Shown here: piece after piece, positions 1 through 8,349 of the stretch | How positions within the stretch are numbered: position 1 is the first letter of the stretch | Layout: the number at the start of each line of letters is the position of its first letter | Assembly: GCA_934168355.1 (NCBI GenBank) | Contig: CAKPNI010000021.1 | Span: 1-23,506 of the forward strand | Origin: an uncultured Clostridia bacterium | GTDB lineage: Bacteria > Bacillota > Clostridia > TANB77 > CAG-508 | DNA: 23,506 nt | Direction of reading: 5' to 3' | Made by a program: the position numbers and the translations under genes | Notes under the pieces: model-generated | The model's database searches: none | Told to the model about the DNA's origin: nothing | The model's input: the letters and a program-made list of their open reading frames with translations, nothing else

Positions 1-61
1 AAACAATATCATTTTTCGTGCTCTCTTTCAATATTTTATTTTCAATTTTCGTGTGACATAT

Positions 62-547
62 CTATTTTAAACCTATAAAATTTCCATAATCTTCCTCACG
101 AAGGTTCCATTTTGATACATACTTTTCGATTTCTTTTAAAGATTCAAGTTCATAATTACTAATTAAAATAGCAATGCTTTTTTCTAAGTCTATATAATCT
201 GTGCCTGATTTAATGCTTTGAACATACATTTTACTACAATAAAATAAAATTCTTTTTTCAATATTCTTTTTATCAACAATCTGCATTTCAATATCACAAT
301 TAGTATGATTCTCAATTTTTACTTTAACATCTAAAATACCAACTTTGTCATCTAAAATATCTTGTGGCAAGGTTGCGTCACTTTCTAAAACTACATCTGT
401 AATATTTTGATTTAAAACAGCACTGATAAAACTTTTAGTAATGGATTCATTTCCTTGACGTCCGAAAATGCGCTTGAATACATAATCTATTTTGGGATTT
501 AATAAGTCTTTTTTGATTTCTTCATTTTTTGTTATCTCTTTTTTTAT
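62..547 (-). pseudogene. Rpn-family PD-(D/E)XK nuclease, likely truncated; apparent ATA start
   Basis: Reading upstream of the first canonical start (a TTG at 368-370) the frame stays open and gives a typical family N-terminus with NPKIDYVFKRIFG, followed by ILDVKVKIEN and IEMQI. These match the catalytic D...ExQ pattern of Rpn/PDDEXK_2 recombination-promoting nucleases, often annotated as transposase-like. No in-frame ATG or GTG exists before the conserved start of the domain. A ribosome site AAAGGATGTGAT (553-564) is followed after 5 nt by ATA AAA AAA, where homologues would have ATG. The frame ends at a TAG after about 161 residues, whereas family members are usually 240-310, so the C-terminus is missing. 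Beyond that TAG the same frame is open for at least 20 codons to the window edge. I read it as a decayed copy; an intact short gene using an AUA start is the alternative. Confidence 0.6.
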
Positions 548-552
548 AATAT

Positions 553-564
553 ATCACATCCTTT
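553..564 (-). promoter_or_regulatory. Ribosome binding site ahead of an ATA codon (Rpn remnant)
   Basis: On the minus strand AAAGGATGTGAT matches the anti-Shine-Dalgarno complement AAGGAGGTGAT with one substitution and one extra 5' A. Five bases later comes ATA at 545-547, in frame with the nuclease. It marks the likely start even though the codon is not canonical. Confidence 0.5.
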
Positions 565-746
565 GAATTTAAGTTTTATATTTGAATTTTTAAGTAATTT
601 AATTAATTATGATTTTTTGACTTAAACGAGTTTGAAGAAATCTTTATAGATTATAAAGTGAAAAGCCTATAATGTCAAGGAAAATCGTTCGACACAATTC
701 GACAATTTTGTGAACCAAAATTTATACAGAAAAATCACTCATTTCG

Positions 747-775
747 TTGCATTTTTCGACGAAATGCTATATAAT
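747..775 (+). promoter_or_regulatory. Sigma-A-type promoter of the NRPS
   Basis: TTGCAT at 747-752 and a perfect TATAAT at 770-775 are separated by 17 bases, the ideal spacing. The start codon lies about 45 bases downstream of the -10. The inverted repeat ATTTCGT(N11)ACGAAAT overlaps the -35 and spacer, so a dimeric repressor bound there would block polymerase. Confidence 0.7.
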
Positions 776-818
776 ATGAGCAAAATCAAGAAAATAAAAG
801 GTTATGGTGATTATTCAA

Positions 819-3800
819 ATGGAACAAAAAATGTATGAATTAACAAACCCACAAAAAAGTATCTGGTTAACAGAACAATATTTTCAAAACACAACAATAA
901 ACAACATATGTGGAAGTTTAATAATAAAACAAAACACAGACTTAAGTGTTTTAAACAAAGCTATTAATATTTTTGTAAAAAATAATGATAGCTTCAAATT
1001 AAGATTTAAACAAAACGGAAGTGAATTAGAACAATACTTTGCCAAAGACGAAGACTTCGATTTCGAAGTTTTAAATATATTAGAAGAAAAACAAATAGAA
1101 GTATTTGCCAAGAAAATGGTAGATACTAAATTTAGTATTATTGACTCTCGAGTTTTTGACTTCAAATTATTCAAATTATCATCAGGTTTTGGTGGATTTA
1201 TTGTAAATGTTCACCACATAATTTCCGACGCTGCAACTTTTTCTTTAATTGGCACGGAAATAGTTAAAATTTATTCTAAATTAATAAACAACGAAGAAAT
1301 TCCCACAAAAACATATTCATACATTGATTATATAAATTCTGAAAAAGAATATCTAAAAAGCCCTAGGTTTGAAAAAGATAAACAGTATTGGCATGATGAG
1401 TTATCTCCTTTGCCAGAAGTTGCAACCGTATTTTCTACAAACTCTGATAAGGTTTTAAGTAACTATATAGCAGATAGAGCAGAATTTGTTTTAGATAGTA
1501 ATTTAATAAGTAAAATAAAGGAATTCTGCACCCGTAACAAAATAAGTATTTACAACTTTTTAATCGGAATTTATTCTATTTATTTTGGAAAAACAAATAA
1601 TATGGATGTTTTCACATTTGGAACACCAATTTTAAATAGAACAAATTTTGCCGAAAAACATACATCTGGAATGTTTATTAGTACATCTTTATTAAAAATA
1701 GATATGACTGAGAATAAGTCATTTAAAGAATTTGCGCAGAGTATTTACAAAACATGTATGCAAATGCTTAGACATCAAAAATATAATTATCAATTTATTT
1801 TAGATGACGTAAGGAAAGCTGACAGCTCTATTTCCGAACTATATGATATAGGGCTTTCATACCAAATAACTCAGGCAACAGACTCTTCAATTGGTATTCC
1901 TTATTCAACCAAATGGTACGGAACTGACTATGTTGCAAATACTTTGGATGTTCATTTTCACGATAATGATGACTCTGGTAATTTGCTTGTTGAATATGAT
2001 TATCAAATTTGTAAACTTGCAAGAGAAGATATTTTAAGTATTCATAATAGAATATTAGAAATAATTAATCAAATTTTAGAAAATGAAAATATCCCTATTT
2101 TTGATATTGATATTGTTACAAAAGAAGAAAGAAATATAATTTTAAATCAATTTAATAATTATAAAGAAGAATTTCCAACAGATAAAAATATTGTGGATTT
2201 ATTTAATAATCAAGTCTTAAAAAATCCAAATAATATTGCAGTAATTTTTAAAGATGAAAAATTAACTTATGAAGAATTAGATAAAAAATCAAATCAATTT
2301 GCTTGGTATTTAATATCTAAGCATAATATAAAACCAAATTCTATTATTAGTGTTTGTATGAATCGAAATATAGATTTTATTATAACTGTTTTAGGTATAT
2401 TAAAAACGGGTTCAAGCTACCTACCTATTCATCCAGATTATCCGCTAGAAAGAATTGATTATATTATAAAAAATAGTAATTCTAAATTGCTTATAACAAA
2501 TACTAATATTAATATAGAAAATAAAATTAATTTTGCAGATGTTAATTTAAACGACTTTACTTGCAAAAAAATTAATATAAAAATTGATAGTAACTCTCTT
2601 GCCTATGTAATTTACACATCTGGTTCTACTGGTAAACCTAAAGGAGTTTTGCTAAAGCATAGTAATTTAATTAATTTTTTATATAGTTTTAATAGCAAAT
2701 TTAATAATAAATTTAGCGAAAAAGATAATTGTTTGTCTATTACAAATATATCTTTTGACGTAAGTGTTTGCGAGCTTTTCGTTCCTCTTGTATTTGGCTC
2801 ATCTTTAGTGCTTTATGAGGAAAACACTTTAACAAATATCAATTTATTAATTAACACTATTATAAAAAATAAAGTTACATTTATGTACATACCACCTAAT
2901 ATTTTACAGACTTTATATGAATATTTAATTGATAAAAAAAATGATTTAAAAATAAATAAATTATTAGTTGGTGTTGAAAGTATAAAAAATTCAACATTAA
3001 ATAATTATTATAATTTAAATAAAAATATAGAAATTGTAAACGGCTATGGACCTACTGAAACAAGCATTTGTTGTACATTTTTTAAATTTTCTAAAACCAA
3101 AAATTTAAATGATAACACTGTTGTTCCAATAGGAAAACCTTTAACAAATAATAATATTTTTATTTTAAATAAAAACTTACATATTCAACCAATAAATGTA
3201 CCCGGAGAATTATATGTTTGTGGTAAAAATGTTTCTTTAGGATACCTAGGAAATGACGAATTAACTAATAAATCTTTTATAAAATTAAATAATGAAATAT
3301 TTTACAAAACAGGAGATTTAGGTTATTTTGACCCAAATGGAAACATCCACTTTTTAGGTAGAAATGACCACCAGATAAAAATAAGAGGACATAGAGTTGA
3401 GCTTGGGGAAATTACAAATACTTTAAATAAACTAGATTTAATTGAAACCTCATTTACTACAATTTGTAATGTAAATAATAAATCTGTTATTTGCTCTTAT
3501 GTTGTTCTAAAAAATAGAGAACTTGCAAAAACATCAAATTATATTTACGATTTAAAAAGAAAATTAAATGAATATTTGCCATATTACATGATACCTACTT
3601 ACTTTATTTCAGTAAAGCAAATGCCTATTAATTTAAGTGGAAAGGTTGATAAATCTAAGCTTCCAGTGGTAGACGTAAATAAATTTTATACAACAAATAT
3701 GATACCTTCAAATGAAGCCGAAAAATTTTTACAAACTGAACTTTTGGATATTTTAAATTTAAAAGAATTATCAACTCAGGATAATTACTTTGATTTCGGT

Positions 3801-6800
3801 GCAGATTCATTATCTTGTATAAAATTAATTGCGGAAATATCAAATAAATTTAAAATTGATATTAAAATTTCAGATTTATTCCAAAATAATACAATTAAAT
3901 TATTAGCGGAATTTATTGATAAACAAAAAAATAAGAAAAAAATAAATCATCTTTCAAAGGCAGAAAATAAAGAATATTATGACCTTTCTTCTGCTCAAAA
4001 AAGAATTTATTATGGTTCTTATATTTTAGATAGTAGTTCTGTTTCTTACAATTTGCCGGGTGGAATTTTTATGGATAAAATTCCGGATATAGAAAAACTT
4101 GAAAATTGTTTTACTAAATTAATTGAAAGAAATGAATCGCTTCGTACATATTTTGAAATAATTGATGGAGTGCCTGTTCAAAAAATTTGCAAAGATTTTT
4201 CTTTTAAAATAGATGTAATAAATGCAACAGATGATAATATTAATAATTATTTTGTGGATTTTGTAAAACCATTTGACTTAAGCAAAGCTCCTATTTTAAG
4301 AGTTAGAATAATTAAATTAATTGATAACACTGCTCTTTTATTATTTGATACACATCATATAATTTCAGATGGTACTTCAATGCAAATTTTAATTAGTGAT
4401 TTATGCAAATTATATAATGATGAAGAATTAGAGGAAATCAAATTTACATATAAAGATTATTCAGAATGGGAAAATTTTAATTTAAAATCAGGTGCTTATG
4501 AAGATGATAAAAAGTTTTGGCTTAGTAAATTTGAAGATGATGTTCCAGTTTTGAATTTACCTTATATACGTCCTCGCTCTGCAAAAAAATCATTTAAAGG
4601 TGCAAAAGTATATAAGACTTTAAATAGTGAATTCACCAAAAAAATAAATGACCTTTGTAAAAAATTACAGGTAACTCCCTATATGTTTTTACTAGGTGCC
4701 TATTACATATTGCTTTCTAAATATTCTACGCAAACAATTATGGTAATTGGGTCCCCTGTTATCGCTAGAGAAAACAGTGATACACAAAATATTATAGGTA
4801 TGTTTGTAAATACTTTGCCTTTGAAATTCCATGTTCATTTTAGAAAAACTTTTAAAGAATATATGGATTCTGTAAAAAATATGTGTTTACAAGCTTTCGA
4901 ACATCAATCATATCCTTTTAATGAAATTGTAAATAACCTAAATATTACTCGTGATGCAAGTAGAAATCCTTTATTTGATGTTTTATTTACTTATCAAAAT
5001 GAAGGAAATCCAACTGTTAATTTAAATGGTATAAATTCTACTTACTATTTACCAGATAGCAAAATTGCTAAATTTGATTTATCTTTAGAGGCTATCCCTG
5101 AAAAAGACAAATTAAATTTAAGTTTTGAATATTGCACAAATTTATTTACAAATAGTTTCATTAATACTATGGCAAACCATTATTTAAAAATTTTAGAGGA
5201 TGTTGTAAATAATCCGGAAATTGAATTATTTAATATTGATATGCTTTATCAAAAAGAAAAAAATAAAATATTAGTTGATTTTAATAAAACAGAAATGGAT
5301 TATCCAAAAGAAAAATCTTTAGTTGATTTATTTAAATTAAAGGTGTATAATAATCCCCTAAATATTGCAATTGAGGAAAATGGCAAAAAAATAACCTATA
5401 AGGATTTGGATGAAAAATCAAATACTATTTGCTTAAATATTTTAAATAATAAAAATATACCAAAAAATAGCATTATTGGTGTTTTTATGAACAAATCAAT
5501 TGAGCTTGTTATTTTAATTTGGGGAATTTTAAAGGCTGGTTGTACATATATGCCAATGTATGTTGGTTATCCAAAAGAAAGACTTGATTACATGTTAGAT
5601 AACAGTAAATCTCCATTAGTTTTTACAAACCAAAAATCTACGGATTTTAAAGCAGAAACTGTTTATATTGATAATTTTGAAAATATAAAAAATACAAAAA
5701 ATATTAATAATGTAAAACTTAATCCAGATGACATAGCTTATGTAATTTATACATCAGGCTCTACAGGAAAACCTAAAGGAGTTAAAATTACTCATAAATG
5801 TTTAAATAATTATGTACATTCTTTTTATAATTTATTTGGAGGAATTTCTTCAAATGATAGACTTTTGTCTTCTACTAATATTTCGTTTGATGTTAGTATT
5901 TGGGAATTGTTTTTATCATTGCTAAATGGTGCAACACTTGTTATTTATGAGGAAGAAATTATTAGCAATATTGTAAAATATGCTAATTCTATTGTTAATA
6001 ATAAAATAACTACTTTGTACATTCCACCAAATATTTTGGAAGAAGTTTATGATTTACTAAAAACTAAGCCAAATGTAAAAATTAGTAAATTACTCGTTGG
6101 TGTTGAACCTATAAAAAGACATACATTAAATAAATATTTTAAACTTAACCCTAATATAAAAATTGTAAATGGCTACGGCCCAACGGAAACAACAATTTGC
6201 TCTACTGCTTTGGAATATACTAAATCCATAAAATTAGACAAAATCGTTTCTATTGGTAAACCTATTGGAAATACAAAAATCTACATACTTGATAAATATA
6301 TGCATGTTGTTCCAATTGGTGTTTCTGGTGAAATTTGCATTACAGGTGATGGTGTTGGAAAAGGCTATATTGCAAATGAAGAAGAAACAAATAAAAATTT
6401 TGTTAAAAATACATTTAATGATTTAAGCCCTAAAATTTACAAAACAGGTGACTTAGCTAAATGGAATTATGATGGTACAATTTCTTATATTTCTAGAATT
6501 GATAATCAGGTAAAAATATCTGGATACAGAGTTGAATTATCTGGAATTGATAATACTGTTATAAAATATCCAAGTGTATTTAAGAGTTGCAGCCAAGTTT
6601 ACAAGGCTAAAAGCAAGTCATATTTGGTAACATATTTTACTGCAGATAAAAAAATAGATACTCAAAAACTTACTCTATTTTTACAAAGCAAACTTGCATT
6701 TTATATGGTTCCAAATATATTAATACAACTTGATTCTTTCCCTTTAACTGTAAATGGAAAAATTGATACTAAAAAACTTCCAAAGCCTATTGTAAATTCA

Positions 6801-8279
6801 CAATCAGAGTATGTTGCACCTACAACAAAGCTTGAAAAAACTTTATGCGAAATTTGGCAAAATTTATTTGATATTAAAAAGGTCGGAATTAATGATAATT
6901 TCTTTAGTTTGGGTGGAGATTCTTTATCTGCTATAAAACTTCAAGTTGAGGCTTTAAATAAAAATCTAAATATTACTTATGCAGATATTTTTGCTTATCC
7001 AACTATTAGATTACTTGCTAAAAAGGCTACAAGTTCTTCTTCAAATGAAGAAAATGAATTTGAAAATTATGATTATTCTAAAATTAATAAATTGTTGGAA
7101 TATAATGATGTTAAAAATATTTCTAATAATATTGAATTAAAACCTATTAAAAATGTATTGCTTACAGGTGCTACTGGATTTTTAGGTTCACATATTTTAG
7201 ATAGTTATTTTAGTACAAATAATATTGGAACTGTTTATTGTTTTGTTAGAAACAAAAATAACAAAGAACCTATACAAAGATTAAAGGAACAATTGAATTT
7301 CTATTTTGGAAATAAATATGATGATTATTTGGGAACAAAAATCAAGGTTATAAAAGCAGATACATCTTTAAGTAATTTTGGATTGTCTGAAGATGAATAT
7401 AATGACTTGGCAAATAATATTGATATTGTAATCAATAGTGCTGCAATTGTTAAACATTATGGAGATTATAATAAATTCTATAATATTAATGTTGTTGGAA
7501 CTAAAAATTTAATTGATTTTTGCGAGAAATTTAGTAAAAGACTTTATCATATTTCAACTACAAGTGTTTCAGGACTTGGACTTCCTGAAAATAGCTTAAA
7601 ACAAGAAAAAAATATTACATATTTTAGTGAAAAAGATTTATATAAAAATCAAAATTTAAATAATACATATTTACAAACAAAATTTGAGGCTGAAAAGATT
7701 ATTTTAGAAGAAGTTTCAAATAAAAAATTAAATGCTACTATTTTTAGGATGGGTAATATTTCAAATAGATATATTGATGGAAAATTCCAGATTAATGCAA
7801 ATGAAAATGCTTTTGTAAACAGAATAAAAGCTATTGTTAAATTAGGAGTTATCCAAAATGGCTTTAAAAAACATGCTACTGAATTTGCACCAGTTGATTT
7901 TTGTGCTAAGGCTATTATTAATTTAATACAATCTAATCCTGATTTTACAATTTTCCATATTTTTAATAATAAATTAATTTCTTTTATGGATTTAATTAGT
8001 TTTATAAATGAACTTAATATTAAAGTGGATTTTGTAACAAATAAAGAGTTTTCTAAAAAGGTTTCTTTGTATTTGAAAGACCCTATTTTGAAAAATGATA
8101 TTTCAGGTATTGTAACTGATTTGGATTCTACAAAGAAATTCAAAATTGTAAGTAATATATTGATGGATTGTGATTTTAGTGTAAAATATCTTAATGAAAT
8201 TGGATTTAATTGGCCTGAAATTAATAAGGAATATATTACTAAATATATTGAATATTTTAAAAATATTAATCTTTTATAA
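819..8279 (+). CDS. Two-module NRPS with terminal reductase (C-A-T-C-A-T-R)
   Basis: A 2486-residue synthetase that condenses two amino acids and releases the product reductively, probably as an aldehyde. Domains in order: C1 (HHIISDA, H132-H133), A1 (YTSGSTGKPKG near 599, FDVS with D647, NGYGPTE), T1 (GADSL, Ser997), C2 (HHIISDG, H1179), A2 (YTSGSTGKPKG near 1644, D1691), T2 (GGDSL, Ser2035) and a short-chain-dehydrogenase-like R domain (TGATGFLG at 2117, YLQTK with Tyr2284 and Lys2288). A condensation domain at the front suggests N-acylation of the first residue. Related gut clostridial NRPSs make peptide aldehydes or pyrazinones. Start: ATG at 819 is preferred because GGTGAT ends 7 nt before it. 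The upstream ATG at 804 has only AAAAGG 2 nt away and would add five residues. No phosphopantetheinyl transferase or exporter is nearby. Confidence 0.93.
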   Translation: MEQKMYELTNPQKSIWLTEQYFQNTTINNICGSLIIKQNTDLSVLNKAINIFVKNNDSFKLRFKQNGSELEQYFAKDEDFDFEVLNILEEKQIEVFAKKMVDTKFSIIDSRVFDFKLFKLSSGFGGFIVNVHHIISDAATFSLIGTEIVKIYSKLINNEEIPTKTYSYIDYINSEKEYLKSPRFEKDKQYWHDELSPLPEVATVFSTNSDKVLSNYIADRAEFVLDSNLISKIKEFCTRNKISIYNFLIGIYSIYFGKTNNMDVFTFGTPILNRTNFAEKHTSGMFISTSLLKIDMTENKSFKEFAQSIYKTCMQMLRHQKYNYQFILDDVRKADSSISELYDIGLSYQITQATDSSIGIPYSTKWYGTDYVANTLDVHFHDNDDSGNLLVEYDYQICKLAREDILSIHNRILEIINQILENENIPIFDIDIVTKEERNIILNQFNNYKEEFPTDKNIVDLFNNQVLKNPNNIAVIFKDEKLTYEELDKKSNQFAWYLISKHNIKPNSIISVCMNRNIDFIITVLGILKTGSSYLPIHPDYPLERIDYIIKNSNSKLLITNTNINIENKINFADVNLNDFTCKKINIKIDSNSLAYVIYTSGSTGKPKGVLLKHSNLINFLYSFNSKFNNKFSEKDNCLSITNISFDVSVCELFVPLVFGSSLVLYEENTLTNINLLINTIIKNKVTFMYIPPNILQTLYEYLIDKKNDLKINKLLVGVESIKNSTLNNYYNLNKNIEIVNGYGPTETSICCTFFKFSKTKNLNDNTVVPIGKPLTNNNIFILNKNLHIQPINVPGELYVCGKNVSLGYLGNDELTNKSFIKLNNEIFYKTGDLGYFDPNGNIHFLGRNDHQIKIRGHRVELGEITNTLNKLDLIETSFTTICNVNNKSVICSYVVLKNRELAKTSNYIYDLKRKLNEYLPYYMIPTYFISVKQMPINLSGKVDKSKLPVVDVNKFYTTNMIPSNEAEKFLQTELLDILNLKELSTQDNYFDFGADSLSCIKLIAEISNKFKIDIKISDLFQNNTIKLLAEFIDKQKNKKKINHLSKAENKEYYDLSSAQKRIYYGSYILDSSSVSYNLPGGIFMDKIPDIEKLENCFTKLIERNESLRTYFEIIDGVPVQKICKDFSFKIDVINATDDNINNYFVDFVKPFDLSKAPILRVRIIKLIDNTALLLFDTHHIISDGTSMQILISDLCKLYNDEELEEIKFTYKDYSEWENFNLKSGAYEDDKKFWLSKFEDDVPVLNLPYIRPRSAKKSFKGAKVYKTLNSEFTKKINDLCKKLQVTPYMFLLGAYYILLSKYSTQTIMVIGSPVIARENSDTQNIIGMFVNTLPLKFHVHFRKTFKEYMDSVKNMCLQAFEHQSYPFNEIVNNLNITRDASRNPLFDVLFTYQNEGNPTVNLNGINSTYYLPDSKIAKFDLSLEAIPEKDKLNLSFEYCTNLFTNSFINTMANHYLKILEDVVNNPEIELFNIDMLYQKEKNKILVDFNKTEMDYPKEKSLVDLFKLKVYNNPLNIAIEENGKKITYKDLDEKSNTICLNILNNKNIPKNSIIGVFMNKSIELVILIWGILKAGCTYMPMYVGYPKERLDYMLDNSKSPLVFTNQKSTDFKAETVYIDNFENIKNTKNINNVKLNPDDIAYVIYTSGSTGKPKGVKITHKCLNNYVHSFYNLFGGISSNDRLLSSTNISFDVSIWELFLSLLNGATLVIYEEEIISNIVKYANSIVNNKITTLYIPPNILEEVYDLLKTKPNVKISKLLVGVEPIKRHTLNKYFKLNPNIKIVNGYGPTETTICSTALEYTKSIKLDKIVSIGKPIGNTKIYILDKYMHVVPIGVSGEICITGDGVGKGYIANEEETNKNFVKNTFNDLSPKIYKTGDLAKWNYDGTISYISRIDNQVKISGYRVELSGIDNTVIKYPSVFKSCSQVYKAKSKSYLVTYFTADKKIDTQKLTLFLQSKLAFYMVPNILIQLDSFPLTVNGKIDTKKLPKPIVNSQSEYVAPTTKLEKTLCEIWQNLFDIKKVGINDNFFSLGGDSLSAIKLQVEALNKNLNITYADIFAYPTIRLLAKKATSSSSNEENEFENYDYSKINKLLEYNDVKNISNNIELKPIKNVLLTGATGFLGSHILDSYFSTNNIGTVYCFVRNKNNKEPIQRLKEQLNFYFGNKYDDYLGTKIKVIKADTSLSNFGLSEDEYNDLANNIDIVINSAAIVKHYGDYNKFYNINVVGTKNLIDFCEKFSKRLYHISTTSVSGLGLPENSLKQEKNITYFSEKDLYKNQNLNNTYLQTKFEAEKIILEEVSNKKLNATIFRMGNISNRYIDGKFQINANENAFVNRIKAIVKLGVIQNGFKKHATEFAPVDFCAKAIINLIQSNPDFTIFHIFNNKLISFMDLISFINELNIKVDFVTNKEFSKKVSLYLKDPILKNDISGIVTDLDSTKKFKIVSNILMDCDFSVKYLNEIGFNWPEINKEYITKYIEYFKNINLL

Positions 8280-8286
8280 CTAGTTT

Positions 8287-8317
8287 GCCAGAAGCCTTTT
8301 ATTCTGCTTCTGGTAGG
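8287..8317 (+). terminator. Intercistronic hairpin between NRPS and histidine kinase
   Basis: CCAGAAGC (8288-8295) pairs perfectly with GCTTCTGG (8306-8313) across a 10-base loop, 9 nt after the NRPS stop. Only a weak A/T run follows rather than a clean U-tract, so it may be a partial terminator or an mRNA-stabilising or processing hairpin. It could set the NRPS to kinase expression ratio within one transcript. Confidence 0.5.
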
Positions 8318-8349
8318 CTTATAAAATTTATCACTAAGGAGGAGAAAAA

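Larger units (their letters stand above)
548..818. other. Intergenic regulatory region upstream of the NRPS
   Basis: About 270 bases between the Rpn remnant and the NRPS with no credible gene. The region holds a perfect inverted repeat CTTTATA-gat-TATAAAG (642-658), two TTCGACA copies at 10-bp spacing (688-694 and 698-704), a third related TTCGACG (755-761), and an inverted repeat ATTTCGT/ACGAAAT (741-747 and 759-765) across the promoter spacer. The density of short symmetric elements suggests binding of one or more regulators. No riboswitch fold was recognised. Confidence 0.5.

Noticed and set aside
617..673. TTGACT (617-622) with TATAAT (668-673) as a second NRPS promoter
   Set aside because: The hexamers are 45 bases apart, and no acceptable -35 sits 16-18 bases before that TATAAT. 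The pair at 747-775 is far better.
804..818. ATG at 804 as the NRPS start
   Set aside because: Its only ribosome-site candidate, AAAAGG, is 2 nt away, while the ATG at 819 has GGTGAT at 7 nt and gives the usual short N-terminus of a first C domain. It cannot be fully excluded.
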